A stretch of DNA of 64,000 nt from Desulfovibrio legallii. Lineage in GTDB: Bacteria; Desulfobacterota; Desulfovibrionia; Desulfovibrionales; Desulfovibrionaceae. The position numbers and the translations under genes are program-made. Below are positions 22,434 to 30,943 of this stretch, piece by piece (position 1 is the first letter of the stretch; the number at the start of each line of letters is the position of its first letter). The notes below the pieces were generated by a model. The model ran no database searches. It was not told the DNA's origin and worked only from the letters and a program-made list of their open reading frames with translations. Where the stretch lies: positions 7,954-71,953 of the forward strand of contig NZ_FNBX01000013.1 of NCBI RefSeq assembly GCF_900102485.1. The letters run 5' to 3'.

Positions 22434-23882
22434 ATGCGGCACTTTTGGCACACACGGTTGCGCGGCGCGCGCACGGCGCGCGCACGGCGCGTTCTTCCGG
22501 CAGCGGCGGCGCTGCTGGCATTTTTTTGCTGTCTGTGGGCCCGGCCCCTTGCGGCGGCCCCCGTGCCGCCGCTGGATTTTACGCTGACGCGCCTGGGCGA
22601 TGCAAGCGGGCCTGTGGCGCTGGTGGTGGGCGGCATCCAGGGCGACGAGCCCGGCGGCTTTTCCGCCGCCACCTTACTGACCACCCACTACACCATCCGC
22701 AGCGGCGGCCTGTGGGTAGTGCCCAATCTCAATTTTCCCAGCATCATCAAGCGCTCGCGCGGGCTTTACGGCGATATGAACCGCAAATTCGCCCGCCTGG
22801 ACGACCGCGACCCGGAATACGGCACCGTGCGCCGCATCCAGGACCTTATCCGGCACCCCAGGGTGGTCCTGGTGCTCAATCTGCACGACGGCAGCGGCTA
22901 CTACCGCCCCGTCTATGAGGACAGGCTGCGCAACGCCGCGCGCTGGGGGCAGTCTGTGATCATTGATCAGGAGCGCCTGCCCGGCGTCTTCATGGGCGAT
23001 CTGGCCCGGGAGGCGCAGGAGGCCGCGGCCGCGGCCAACAAGGGCCTGCTGGACCCCGCCCACCGCCTGCATGTGCACAATACCCGCACGGCCGAAGGCG
23101 ACCGGGAGATGGAAAAGAGCCTTTCGTACTATGCCGTGCGTCAGGGCAAGGCGGCCTTCGGCCTGGAAGCCAGCAAGGAATTTCCCGTGGAGCTGCGCGC
23201 CTATTACCACCTGTGCATGGTGGAATCCCTGCTGCGTCAGGCCGGGGTGGCTTTTACGCGCGGCTTTGAGCTCAGCCCTGAGGGCGTGCGCGGGGCCCTG
23301 CTGGAGAATCTGGGCGTTTCTTTTGCCGACAACAGGATTTTTCTGCCCCTGGAGGACGCGCGCCCGACCATCAATTATCTTCCCCTGCCCAAGGAGGCCC
23401 AGGCCACGGCCGTGCCTTCCAAGCCCATCATGGCCGTGCTGCCCTGCGAGCGGGACGACGGCCAGTACTGCGTGCACTACGGCAACCGCATGATCACCCT
23501 TATCCGGCCCGAATGGCGGGAGGTGGACACCAGCCTCAGCGGCGTGCGCGCGCGGGTGGACGGCAAGGATGTGGACGTGCCCTTTGGCCGGGTGCTGGAC
23601 GTGCGCGCGGAATTGCTGGTGCAGCCGCAGGAGGGCGTGCGCGTCAACGCCATCGGCGTGGACAGCGGCGAAAAGGACGAAAGCGGCCTGACCCTGCGGC
23701 GCAAGGATTTTCTGCCCCGCTTTTCTGTGGACCGGCAGGGGCGCATCTTTCGGGTGGAGGTTTATCGGGGCCAACGCTGCAGCGGCATGTTCCTGGTGCG
23801 CTTTGCCGCCGACGCCCCCCGGCAGGCGCGCGCGGCCCCGCTGCCCGACAGGCCTGGGCCGGAATCCGCTTTGGGCTTCTGA
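22434..23882 (+). CDS. Csd4-like peptidoglycan D,L-carboxypeptidase (M99 family)
   Basis: 482 residues with an N-terminal hydrophobic export signal ending near AAAAP. The catalytic domain has GGIQGDEPGGF (Gln69, Glu72) and LNLHDGSGYYRP (His151), the unusual Q-x-x-E plus His zinc site known for Helicobacter pylori Csd4. The flanking GLYGDMNRKFARLD and EASKEFPVE segments also fit this family. C-terminal beta domains follow (NYLPLPKEA..., LRRKDFLPRFSVDRQGRI). Csd4 trims tripeptides to dipeptides and sets helical shape; here it may shape a curved cell. The ribosome-binding site is weak; an upstream TTG is less likely. Confidence 0.82.
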   Translation: MRHFWHTRLRGARTARARRVLPAAAALLAFFCCLWARPLAAAPVPPLDFTLTRLGDASGPVALVVGGIQGDEPGGFSAATLLTTHYTIRSGGLWVVPNLNFPSIIKRSRGLYGDMNRKFARLDDRDPEYGTVRRIQDLIRHPRVVLVLNLHDGSGYYRPVYEDRLRNAARWGQSVIIDQERLPGVFMGDLAREAQEAAAAANKGLLDPAHRLHVHNTRTAEGDREMEKSLSYYAVRQGKAAFGLEASKEFPVELRAYYHLCMVESLLRQAGVAFTRGFELSPEGVRGALLENLGVSFADNRIFLPLEDARPTINYLPLPKEAQATAVPSKPIMAVLPCERDDGQYCVHYGNRMITLIRPEWREVDTSLSGVRARVDGKDVDVPFGRVLDVRAELLVQPQEGVRVNAIGVDSGEKDESGLTLRRKDFLPRFSVDRQGRIFRVEVYRGQRCSGMFLVRFAADAPRQARAAPLPDRPGPESALGF

Positions 23883-24174
23883 ACCGGCGGCAGGGGCAGG
23901 GCGGGCGGCCGGGTTTCCGTTGCGGAGTCTTGGCCAGGTAACCAATTATGGCGCGAAATCCGCGCACGGTCCCGCATTGCGGGGCTTGCGGCGGGGCGCA
24001 GGCCGCGCTGGGCGCGCTGCGCGCCGTTGCGGATGCACCTTTGCAAAGGCAGTATGCTCTGCGGTCGCGGTCCGGAAGGGCCGCCACCGTTCCATCAAAC
24101 CAGACAAGGTCGGGGGCGGCGTGGGAAAGGGGCCTCCTTTCCCCGAAGCTGCCTCCGCAACGCTACAAATCGCC

Positions 24175-25176
24175 ATGAAAACTACTGTGCAGCGCATCTG
24201 CGTGGCCGGGGGCGGCAGCTGGGGCACGGCCCTGGCCCATCTGCTGGCCGTCAAAGGCCACAGCGTCACCCTCTGGCTGCGGGACGCGGCCGTGGCCCAG
24301 GCCATCAACCAGCGGCATGAAAACCCGCGCTATCTGCCTGGCCGCGCCCTCAGCCCGCGCCTGACGGCCGGAACGGATCCGGAAGCGCTGGGGGCCGACC
24401 TGGTGGTGCTGGCCGTGCCCACCCAGCAGTTGCGCGCCTGGCTCACGGAGCGGGCGGGCTTTTTCCGCCCCGGCGCGGTGCTGGTCAATGCGGCCAAGGG
24501 CCTGGAAACCGAAACCCTGTCCGCCTGCTCCGAGATCGTGGCCACCGTGCTGGCCCGGCTGGAGCCGCGTTATGCCGTGCTTTCCGGCCCTTCCTTTGCG
24601 GCCGAGGTGCTGGCGGGCCTGCCCACGGCCGTGGTGCTGGCTTCGCACCACCGGGCCCTGGGGCGGCGGCTGCGCGAAATTTTTGCCGGGCCCGCCTTCC
24701 GCTGCTATTCCAGCACGGACGTGACGGGCGTGGAGATGGGCGGGGCGCTCAAAAACGTCATGGCCATTGCCGCGGGCATCTGCGACGGCCTGGGCCTGGG
24801 GCACAACAGCCGCGCGGCCCTCATCACCCGTGGCCTGGCCGAAATGTGCCGTCTGGGCGTGGCGCGGGGCGCGCGGGCCCGCACCTTCATGGGGCTTTCC
24901 GGCCTGGGCGATCTGACCCTGACCTGCACGGGCGACCTTTCGCGCAACCGCCAGGTGGGGCTGCGCCTGGGGCGCGGCGAAGCCCTGGAGGCCATTACCG
25001 CCAGCCTGGGCATGGTGGCCGAGGGCGTTAAAACCACGGCCGCCGTGTACGCCCTGGCCCGCCGCACGGGCGTGGACGCGCCCCTGACCGCCGCCGTGCA
25101 CGCCATCCTCTATGAAGGGCAGCGCCCGGCCGCCGTGCTGCGCAACCTTATGGACCGCGATCTGCGGGACGAATAG
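24175..25176 (+). CDS. gpsA: Glycerol-3-phosphate dehydrogenase [NAD(P)+]
   Basis: 333 residues. The Rossmann motif AGGGSWGTALAHLLA sits at the N-terminus. NAAKGLETE, LSGPSFAAEV, the catalytic GGALKNVMAIAAGICDGL and LGDLTLTC.. segments follow in the GpsA order. It makes sn-glycerol-3-phosphate for phospholipid synthesis. The ATG at 24175 begins the conserved sequence; a long in-frame upstream extension (from 23803) is not conserved in composition and is rejected. The 290 bp before it shows no feature I can support. Confidence 0.93.
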   Translation: MKTTVQRICVAGGGSWGTALAHLLAVKGHSVTLWLRDAAVAQAINQRHENPRYLPGRALSPRLTAGTDPEALGADLVVLAVPTQQLRAWLTERAGFFRPGAVLVNAAKGLETETLSACSEIVATVLARLEPRYAVLSGPSFAAEVLAGLPTAVVLASHHRALGRRLREIFAGPAFRCYSSTDVTGVEMGGALKNVMAIAAGICDGLGLGHNSRAALITRGLAEMCRLGVARGARARTFMGLSGLGDLTLTCTGDLSRNRQVGLRLGRGEALEAITASLGMVAEGVKTTAAVYALARRTGVDAPLTAAVHAILYEGQRPAAVLRNLMDRDLRDE

Positions 25177-25361
25177 GCCGTTGCCGTTGGTCTGGCGGGT
25201 AAGGCGCTCTGCCCCGCGAGCTGCGGGAGGAGGGCGGCTGTCTGCCGGGCGTTCTGCCCTGGGGCCCTGCCTGCGGGACGAAGAAAAGCGTCTTCGGGAG
25301 GCGGCCGCGTCGGCGCATGTGCGCCCCACGGAACGCGCCAGGGGGCCGTTGCGGCAAAAAA

Positions 25362-25396
25362 TTTGGCGGGAGGCCCCGTGCCGGGGTTCCCGCCAA
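25362..25396 (-). terminator. Intrinsic terminator downstream of the secreted hypothetical gene
   Basis: Stem TTTGGCGGGA..CCCCG / CGGGG..CCCGCCAAA. On the minus strand it is followed by six T; on the plus strand by seven A. It lies about 85 bp beyond the stop at 25481 and may work in both directions. Confidence 0.75.
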
Positions 25397-25480
25397 AAAA
25401 ATGCGCGCTGCGCCCGGCAAAAGGCCACCGGGCCGGGCGTCCGTTCGCGCGGCCGCCGAGCGTTTCAAGGATGCGCGGCC

Positions 25481-25957
25481 CTACTTCCAGAGACTGGAAT
25501 ACTTGGCGGCAATGCCGTCCGTGCGTTCCGCCAGCTTGTCCACCAGGGCGTCAATGTCCTCCGCGCCCACGGCGCCCAGGTCGCGCGCCAGCAGGTAGCC
25601 CAGATAGCCCTTGCCCTGCTTGAACACCCAGCTTACGGCATAGATCGATCCTACGGTCGGCCGGCCGGGAAACTCCGGTTTGGTGTCGAGCATAAGGTAG
25701 AGCTTGGGCACGTCTTTGTCTTCATCGTCGTTGAGGGTAAAGAGGCTGCTTTGGTTGAAGCGCTCCTTGAGCCGCATGCCCAGGCGCGCGCCGATGCTGT
25801 CCGAGCCGTCCAGGGCCACGCTCACCGTGGTCACGCGGTCCAGGCTTTTTTCCGGTTTGTCCTGCACGGGTTTGCCCGTCTGGGGCTGGGCCGCCGTTGC
25901 CGCGCCGGCCAGGGCCAGCGCGCAGATGAGGGTCAGGATGCCAAAAAGTTTTTTCAT
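25481..25957 (-). CDS. Secreted/periplasmic protein of unknown function
   Basis: 158 residues. A signal peptide (MKKLFGILTLICALALAGAATAA) is followed by a linker and a domain starting at VTTVSVALDGSDSIGARLGM. That domain contains LYLMLDTKPEFPG and YAVSWVFKQGKGYLGYLLAR and resembles small beta-rich periplasmic proteins. No catalytic motif or Cys pair is seen, and no lipobox. It is transcribed alone, convergent with gpsA and divergent from asnS. I do not recognise the family. Confidence 0.75.
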   Translation of the reverse strand: MKKLFGILTLICALALAGAATAAQPQTGKPVQDKPEKSLDRVTTVSVALDGSDSIGARLGMRLKERFNQSSLFTLNDDEDKDVPKLYLMLDTKPEFPGRPTVGSIYAVSWVFKQGKGYLGYLLARDLGAVGAEDIDALVDKLAERTDGIAAKYSSLWK

Positions 25958-26116
25958 GCCGCTTTCACTCCACTGCGCTGAAGGTGCCCGGCATCCGCGC
26001 CGGGGTGGGTGCCGCACGACGCCGGGGGCGTCGCCTGAGCCGCAGTCTATATAATCTTTAGAAAAAGGCCAAGGGGGCAGAGGCGTCCGGCCTGGGCGGC
26101 GCGCTTTTCCGGCCCC

Positions 26117-26145
26117 TTGAGGCGCGCGCCCAATGGGGCTACACT
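26117..26145 (+). promoter_or_regulatory. Sigma-70 promoter of asnS
   Basis: TTGAGG, a 17-bp spacer, TACACT, giving a leader of about 30 nt before the ATG at 26182. Confidence 0.65.
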
Positions 26146-26181
26146 AGCCAGCACATTTTGCAGCAAGCGAGGATAACCGCC

Positions 26182-27546
26182 ATGCAGCGCACCCTTATTG
26201 TGGATCTGCTGAACGCCGCCGCGCCCGCGGATAACGTTGCCCTCTGCGGCTGGATCCGCACCCGCCGCGACGCCAAGGAATTTTCGTTTGTGGAGCTTAA
26301 CGACGGCTCCTGCCGCGCCAACCTGCAGTGCATTGTGGACGCGGGCACGGCGGCGCAGGCGGGGCTGGGCGAGGCGGCCACGGGCGCGGCCGTGCGCGTG
26401 CGCGGCGCGTTGGTGGCTTCGCCGGGCAAAGGCCAGCGCTGGGAGGTGCGGGCAACGGCGGTGGAGGTGTTCGGTTTGGCCGATCCGGAGACTTTTCCCT
26501 TGCAGAAAAAGCGCCATTCCGATGAATTTCTGCGCACCATCGCCCATTTGCGGCCGCGCACCAACAAATACGGCGCGGCCTTCCGCATCCGGGCTGAAGC
26601 CGGCTACGCGGTGCACGAGTTTTTTCGCTCGCGCCGCTTTGCCTGGGTGCACACCCCGGTGCTCACGGGCGCGGACTGCGAAGGCGCGGGCGAGATGTTC
26701 CGCGTCACGGCGCTGGAACCGGGGCAGACGGATCTGCAGCGGGATTTTTTCGGGCGGCGCTGCAACCTGACCGTTTCCGGCCAGCTGGAGGCCGAAGCCC
26801 TGGCCATGGGCCTGGGCCGGGTTTATTCCTTTGGGCCCACCTTCCGGGCGGAAAATTCCAATACCCCGCGCCACGCCGCCGAATTTTGGATGATCGAACC
26901 GGAAATGGCCTTTGCCGATCTGGACGACCTCATGGACCTGGGCGAAGACCTTACCCGCTCTGTGGTGGAGCACGCCCTGGCCCACTGCGCCGAGGATCTG
27001 GCCCTGTTTGACAGCTTTGTGGATAAAGGCCTGCTGGCTCGGCTCAAAGGGCTTTTGGCCGCCCCCTTTGCCCGCGTGCCCTATGCCGAGGCCGTGGAGA
27101 TTCTGCAGAAAAGCGGCAAGGATTTTGCCTACCCCGTGGCCTTCGGCACGGACCTGCAGACCGAACACGAGCGCTACCTGGCGGAAGAGCACTTTGGCAA
27201 GCCCGTGGCTGTGTATAATTATCCAAAAGAAATCAAGGCGTTTTATATGCGTCAGAACGACGACGGGCGCACCGTGGCCGCCGTGGATATTCTGGTGCCG
27301 CGCATTGGCGAGCTCATCGGCGGTTCGCAGCGCGAGGAGCGCCTGGACCGGCTTACGGCCCGCATTGCGGAGCTGGGGCAGCGGCCTGAAGACTACTGGT
27401 GGTACCTGGATCTGCGCCGCTTCGGCAGCGTGCCCCACGCGGGCTTCGGCCTGGGCTTTGAGCGGCTGCTCATGCTGCTCACGGGCATAAGCAACATTCG
27501 CGACGTCATCCCCTTCCCGCGCACGCCGGGGAACCTGGAGTTTTAG
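26182..27546 (+). CDS. asnS: Asparaginyl-tRNA synthetase
   Basis: 454 residues, class IIb. The N-terminal OB fold carries [20 protein letters not shown]. The catalytic core has motif 2 [20 protein letters not shown] and motif 3 [15 protein letters not shown], and the Asn-type [12 protein letters not shown] segment separates it from AspRS. It charges tRNA-Asn directly. GAGGA precedes the ATG at 26182; the stop overlaps the first stem of repeat copy B. Confidence 0.94.
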   Translation: MQRTLIVDLLNAAAPADNVALCGWIRTRRDAKEFSFVELNDGSCRANLQCIVDAGTAAQAGLGEAATGAAVRVRGALVASPGKGQRWEVRATAVEVFGLADPETFPLQKKRHSDEFLRTIAHLRPRTNKYGAAFRIRAEAGYAVHEFFRSRRFAWVHTPVLTGADCEGAGEMFRVTALEPGQTDLQRDFFGRRCNLTVSGQLEAEALAMGLGRVYSFGPTFRAENSNTPRHAAEFWMIEPEMAFADLDDLMDLGEDLTRSVVEHALAHCAEDLALFDSFVDKGLLARLKGLLAAPFARVPYAEAVEILQKSGKDFAYPVAFGTDLQTEHERYLAEEHFGKPVAVYNYPKEIKAFYMRQNDDGRTVAAVDILVPRIGELIGGSQREERLDRLTARIAELGQRPEDYWWYLDLRRFGSVPHAGFGLGFERLLMLLTGISNIRDVIPFPRTPGNLEF

Positions 27547-27691
27547 GGCATTTCAAAGTTGAAATGCCCTGGCGGCTGCGTGAGCAGACGCCCGCTGTGG
27601 AGGCGTAAGCGCAAGTTATTTGCGCCGTTAAGCGCCGAAACGGGCGTGTCGCAAACTTTAAGCAGGCCTGTTCTCAAAGGTAATCTGCTCT
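27546..27691 (+). repeat. Dispersed structured repeat, family 1, copy B
   Basis: Opens with an 11-bp inverted repeat (GGGCATTTCAA / TTGAAATGCCC) directly at the asnS stop. It continues with GGCGGCTGCGTGAGCAGACG, the GCGCAA-x5-TTGCGC hairpin and a GCGC...GCGC second stem, and ends with TGTTCTCAAAGGTAATCTGC. The body aligns with copies A and C throughout. Confidence 0.7.
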
Positions 27692-27769
27692 GGAGCACGC
27701 GCAACGACCAGATGGCCCTGAAAAAGATTGCGGCAAGACCGTCTTTGGCGGCCTTGCCGCTTCTTGCCG

Positions 27770-28465
27770 TCAGGCCGGCTGCCCGTAGGCCGTGGGCGCG
27801 AGGTGCGCCTCCTTAAAAAACTCTTCAGGCCGGAGGATAAAAATATCCTCGCAGCTTTTGTCAAAGCGCAGCAGCCCCCGGCTTTGCGCCTGGCGCAGCA
27901 CCTTGTAGAGGGAAATGCGGTGCATGCCCAGAAGGTCGGCCATTTCCCGGTAGGAGATGTCCCGACGGGCCCGCAGGGGCTGCGCGCCGGGCACGATGCG
28001 CGAGGCCAGGAATTTGCAGACCCGGGTCGTCTGCGATTTCAGGCTCAGGGAAATCACCTGCTGCGAGAGCAGCGTGACCTTAAAGCTGAAGCTGTGGCAG
28101 AGGTTGAGCAGCAGTTCAGGTTTCTGCAAGCCTATTTTACGCACTTCTTCGCCCGTAAAAGAGCATATATAGCTGTCCTCAACGCATTCATGATAGTACC
28201 GGGCATCCCCCATGACTAAGGGATTGTCGTGGCCCAGCAGAATGAATGAGGGCGTTTCGTTGAAGCAGCAGCCTTCCCGCAGGTACCAGAGCGTTTTTTC
28301 GCTGCCTTCGGCGGCCAGGGCCATAAGGCGCACCCTGCCGCTGACTACAAAAAACATGTGGGGTTGGTCGTCAGCAAATTTCTGGCCTTTTTTCCACAAG
28401 CGGGGCCTGGAAGGCGCCACCGCCCGCCAGCAAATATTCTGACCCACAAGCTCGGTAAAGGACAT
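27770..28465 (-). CDS. Crp/Fnr-family regulator, CprK-like
   Basis: 231 residues. An N-terminal cyclic-nucleotide-type beta-barrel (VVSGRVRLMALAAEGSEKTLWY) and a C-terminal winged HTH (ISYREMADLLGMHRISLYKVL, ~170-190). It has no FNR-type Cys cluster or heme-binding signs. The barrel segment GSEKTLWYLREG resembles CprK, the halophenol sensor of dehalorespirers, and Cys12 and Cys205 fall close to the positions of CprK's redox-active cysteines. An aromatic effector is therefore plausible. ATG 28465 has GGAGG upstream. It is divergent from the sulfotransferase gene, with a palindromic site between. Confidence 0.85.
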   Translation of the reverse strand: MSFTELVGQNICWRAVAPSRPRLWKKGQKFADDQPHMFFVVSGRVRLMALAAEGSEKTLWYLREGCCFNETPSFILLGHDNPLVMGDARYYHECVEDSYICSFTGEEVRKIGLQKPELLLNLCHSFSFKVTLLSQQVISLSLKSQTTRVCKFLASRIVPGAQPLRARRDISYREMADLLGMHRISLYKVLRQAQSRGLLRFDKSCEDIFILRPEEFFKEAHLAPTAYGQPA

Positions 28466-28604
28466 ACGCACCTCCGCGCCGTTACGGCGGAATCACCCCC
28501 AGTATATGTGAAACAAACAACAATACCAAGCCAACGGCGTCCAAAGCCCCACCCGGGGCTTCCGCCTCCCCTGAAAACACCTTAGCGCCGTCTTTTTGTG
28601 AATA

Positions 28605-28622
28605 ATGTTGCTACCACAACAT
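28605..28622. promoter_or_regulatory. Putative Crp/Fnr operator 1
   Basis: ATGTTG-CTACCA-CAACAT, a palindrome with 6-bp arms and a 6-bp spacer. It sits between the regulator and the sulfotransferase gene. A -10-like TACCAT (28643-28648) lies at the distance expected if the site is centred near -41.5. Confidence 0.65.
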
Positions 28623-28710
28623 CCCCGGCAGCTTTCCCGCCCTACCATTCCCCATGCAGCATCACCGTCGCGGCGCGCAAGGCCTGCGGCGTCACCAACT
28701 GGAGGTTTTT

Positions 28711-30159
28711 ATGGGGCATCCCACTATTTATCCCACCGGCGTCACGTTGTATAATCCGGACAAGGCCTGGAACGGCTTTACCATCCTGCAGGCTCCCGAC
28801 AACGGGGCCCTGCTTCTGGGCATGAACGGTCATGAAATCCGGATGTGGAAGGACGTGCACGGCTTTCCCAACAAGATGTTCCCTGGCGGCATGCTCATGG
28901 GCAGCACCGGCACCCGCCACCCCAAGTTCGGCCTGCAGGACCAGCTGGACCTGGTGCAGATCGACTGGGACGGCAACATCGTCTGGAAATTTGACCGGGC
29001 GGAATTTATCGAGGATCCGGGCCAGGAACCGCGCTGGATGGCGCGCCAGCACCACGATTTTCAGCGCGAGGGCAGCTCCGCAGGCTACTATGCGCCCGGC
29101 TCCGAACCCAAGATCGATTCCGGCAACACCCTGGTGCTCTGCCACCGCAACACCGTGCAGCCGTACATCAGCGACAAAACCCTGGTGGACGACGTTATCT
29201 ATGAAGTGAACTGGGAAGGCGACATCCTTTGGGAGTGGGCCTGCTCCGACCATGCGGAAGAGATGGGCTTTTCCGAGGAAGCCCGCAACGCCATGTGCCG
29301 CGACCCCAACTACCGCGGCGGCACCCTCATGGAAGACGCGCCCGGCGTGGGCGACTGGATGCACGTCAACTCCATGTCCACCCTCGGCCCCAACAAGTGG
29401 TTTGACGCCGGGGACGGCCGCTTTCATCCCGACAACATCATCATCGACGGCCGCGAAACCAACGTCATTCTGATTCTGGACAAAAAGACCGGCAAGGTCG
29501 TCTGGCAGCTGGGCCCCGACTACAACCGCACACCTGAGGCAAAGGGCATTGGCTGGATCATCGGCCAGCACCATGCCCACATGATCCCCCGCGGCCTGCC
29601 CGGCGAGGGCAACATCCTGGTCTTTGACAACGGCGGCTGGGCCGGCTACGGCGCGCCCAATCCCGGCGCGGCCCACGGCGTTAAAGCCGCGCAGCGCGAC
29701 TACTCCCGCGTGCTGGAGATAGACCCCGTCAGCCTCAAGATCGTGTGGCAGTATACCCCGCACGAGGCGGGCTTCCTCATCCCCCTGGACGCCAGCCGCT
29801 TCTACAGCCCCTTCATCAGCTCGGCGCAGCGGCTGCCCAACGGCAATACCCTGATCTGCGAAGGTTCGGACGGCCGCGTGTTTGAAGTCACCAGCGAGCA
29901 TGAGATCGTCTGGGAATACCTGTGCCCCTACAAAGGGCACATCGGCATGCCCATGAACTGGGTGTACCGCGCCTACCGCCTGCCCTACGCCTGGGTGCCG
30001 CAGGCCGAAGTCCCCGCCGAAAAGGCCATTGAACCCTTGAGCGTCAAGGACTACCGGGTGCCCGACGCGGCGCCCTTTGGTCCCTTGAGCACGGTTTCGG
30101 TCAAGGGCACCGTTGGCTACTACAGCGGCGCGGGCCATTGCGTGGCCGCCACCGAATAG
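28711..30159 (+). CDS. Arylsulfate sulfotransferase (ASST) family protein
   Basis: 482 residues of beta-propeller repeats (VQIDWDGNIVWKFD, YEVNWEGDILWEW, ILDKKTGKVVWQLGP, EIDPVSLKIVWQY). Residues matching the E. coli AssT active site are present: His218 (MHVNSM), Arg248 (DGRETN) and His287/288 (IGQHHAHM). AssT moves sulfate from a phenolic ester to a phenol through a sulfo-His. Unlike AssT there is no signal peptide, so a cytoplasmic location is predicted. GGAGG precedes the ATG at 28711. It heads the putative regulon and ends in its own terminator. Confidence 0.82.
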   Translation: MGHPTIYPTGVTLYNPDKAWNGFTILQAPDNGALLLGMNGHEIRMWKDVHGFPNKMFPGGMLMGSTGTRHPKFGLQDQLDLVQIDWDGNIVWKFDRAEFIEDPGQEPRWMARQHHDFQREGSSAGYYAPGSEPKIDSGNTLVLCHRNTVQPYISDKTLVDDVIYEVNWEGDILWEWACSDHAEEMGFSEEARNAMCRDPNYRGGTLMEDAPGVGDWMHVNSMSTLGPNKWFDAGDGRFHPDNIIIDGRETNVILILDKKTGKVVWQLGPDYNRTPEAKGIGWIIGQHHAHMIPRGLPGEGNILVFDNGGWAGYGAPNPGAAHGVKAAQRDYSRVLEIDPVSLKIVWQYTPHEAGFLIPLDASRFYSPFISSAQRLPNGNTLICEGSDGRVFEVTSEHEIVWEYLCPYKGHIGMPMNWVYRAYRLPYAWVPQAEVPAEKAIEPLSVKDYRVPDAAPFGPLSTVSVKGTVGYYSGAGHCVAATE

Positions 30160-30184
30160 TCTCGGCGTCGGCTGCCTCCTCCAC

Positions 30185-30218
30185 AAAAGTGCCCCGTTGC
30201 TGCCGACGGGGCACTTTT
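30185..30218 (+). terminator. Intrinsic terminator after the sulfotransferase gene
   Basis: AAAAGTGCCCCGT paired with ACGGGGCACTTTT around an 8-nt loop, 26 bp after the stop. The A/T ends make it usable in both directions. Confidence 0.85.
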
Positions 30219-30245
30219 GCCTGCTGCGCCAGGCCGCAAACGAGG

Positions 30246-30390
30246 AGAGCAGACTGCCTTTGAGAACAGGCCGTCCAAGGGTTACGATACGCTCGTTCCG
30301 GCGCTTGCCGGCGCAAATACATTGCGCTTCGCCTGCACGGCGCGCGTCTGCGCACGCAGCCGCCACGGCATTGAACGTTGAAATACCCTA
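30246..30390 (-). repeat. Dispersed structured repeat, family 1, copy C (inverted)
   Basis: Reverse complement of the family: end motif AGAGCAGACTGCCTTTGAGA at the left, then CGATACGCTCGTTCCG, GCGCAAATACATTGCGC and GTCTGCGCACGCAGCCGCC. The head inverted repeat is degenerate here. It fills most of the space between the sulfotransferase terminator and osmC. Confidence 0.7.
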
Positions 30391-30413
30391 TTACCCGTCA
30401 AACAGAGGATCTT

Positions 30414-30845
30414 ATGGCCACCGTTACTGAAACGTATTTGGGCAATCTGCGCGTGGAATGCGTCCACACCCTGAGCGGCACCAAACTCTGCACCACGCCC
30501 ACCCCGGACCACGGCGGCGCGGGCGACAGTTTTTCTCCCACCGACCTCTGCGCGGCGGCCCTGGGTGCCTGCGCCTTGAGCGTGCTGGCCACCTATGCCG
30601 AAAACCACGGCCTGGACGTGAGCGGCACGCGGCTGGAGATCAATAAGTCCATGACTTCCGGCAGCCCCAGCCGCATAGGGCGGCTGGAGGTCACCTTCCA
30701 CATGCCCGCCAGGCCGTACAGCCAGAAGGAAAAAACCGTTATGGAGCGCGCCGCCAAAACCTGCGGCGTACACCACAGCCTGCACCCGGACGTGGAGCAG
30801 GTTTTTATTTTTGACTGGCCGGATGCCGCGCCGGGCGCTGCATAA
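30414..30845 (+). CDS. OsmC/Ohr-family peroxidase
   Basis: 143 residues. Both catalytic cysteines of OsmC-type organic hydroperoxide reductases are present: Cys53 (LGACALSVLATYA) and Cys117 (KTCGVHHSLHPDVE). The PTDLCAAALGAC helix is typical. Such enzymes reduce organic peroxides and are known to take electrons from dihydrolipoyl groups. That fits the lipoyl protein and lipoamide dehydrogenase encoded 4-6 kb downstream. AGAGGA precedes the ATG at 30414. Confidence 0.88.
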   Translation: MATVTETYLGNLRVECVHTLSGTKLCTTPTPDHGGAGDSFSPTDLCAAALGACALSVLATYAENHGLDVSGTRLEINKSMTSGSPSRIGRLEVTFHMPARPYSQKEKTVMERAAKTCGVHHSLHPDVEQVFIFDWPDAAPGAA

Positions 30846-30889
30846 AAAAGCGGACAGGGGCCCCCTTACGCCGGGGCGGGTGGACAAAA

Positions 30890-30921
30890 GAGCGGCGCAG
30901 GGGCAGGGCCCCGCGCCGCTC
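30890..30921 (-). terminator. Intrinsic terminator of the porin gene
   Basis: 9-bp stem GAGCGGCGC / GCGCCGCTC with an inner GGGGC helix. On the minus strand it is followed by TTTTGT. It also separates osmC from the convergent porin. Confidence 0.7.
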
Positions 30922-30943
30922 CGGCGTCAGGTCGGGCGCCCGC

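Noticed and set aside
23948..24178. Possible 76-codon gene before gpsA
   Set aside because: Overlaps the gpsA start in another frame, has no ribosome-binding site and a random-looking composition.
27770..28465. Regulator as CooA (CO sensor) or FNR
   Set aside because: The FNR Cys cluster is absent and no CooA heme ligands are evident; the barrel segment fits CprK better.
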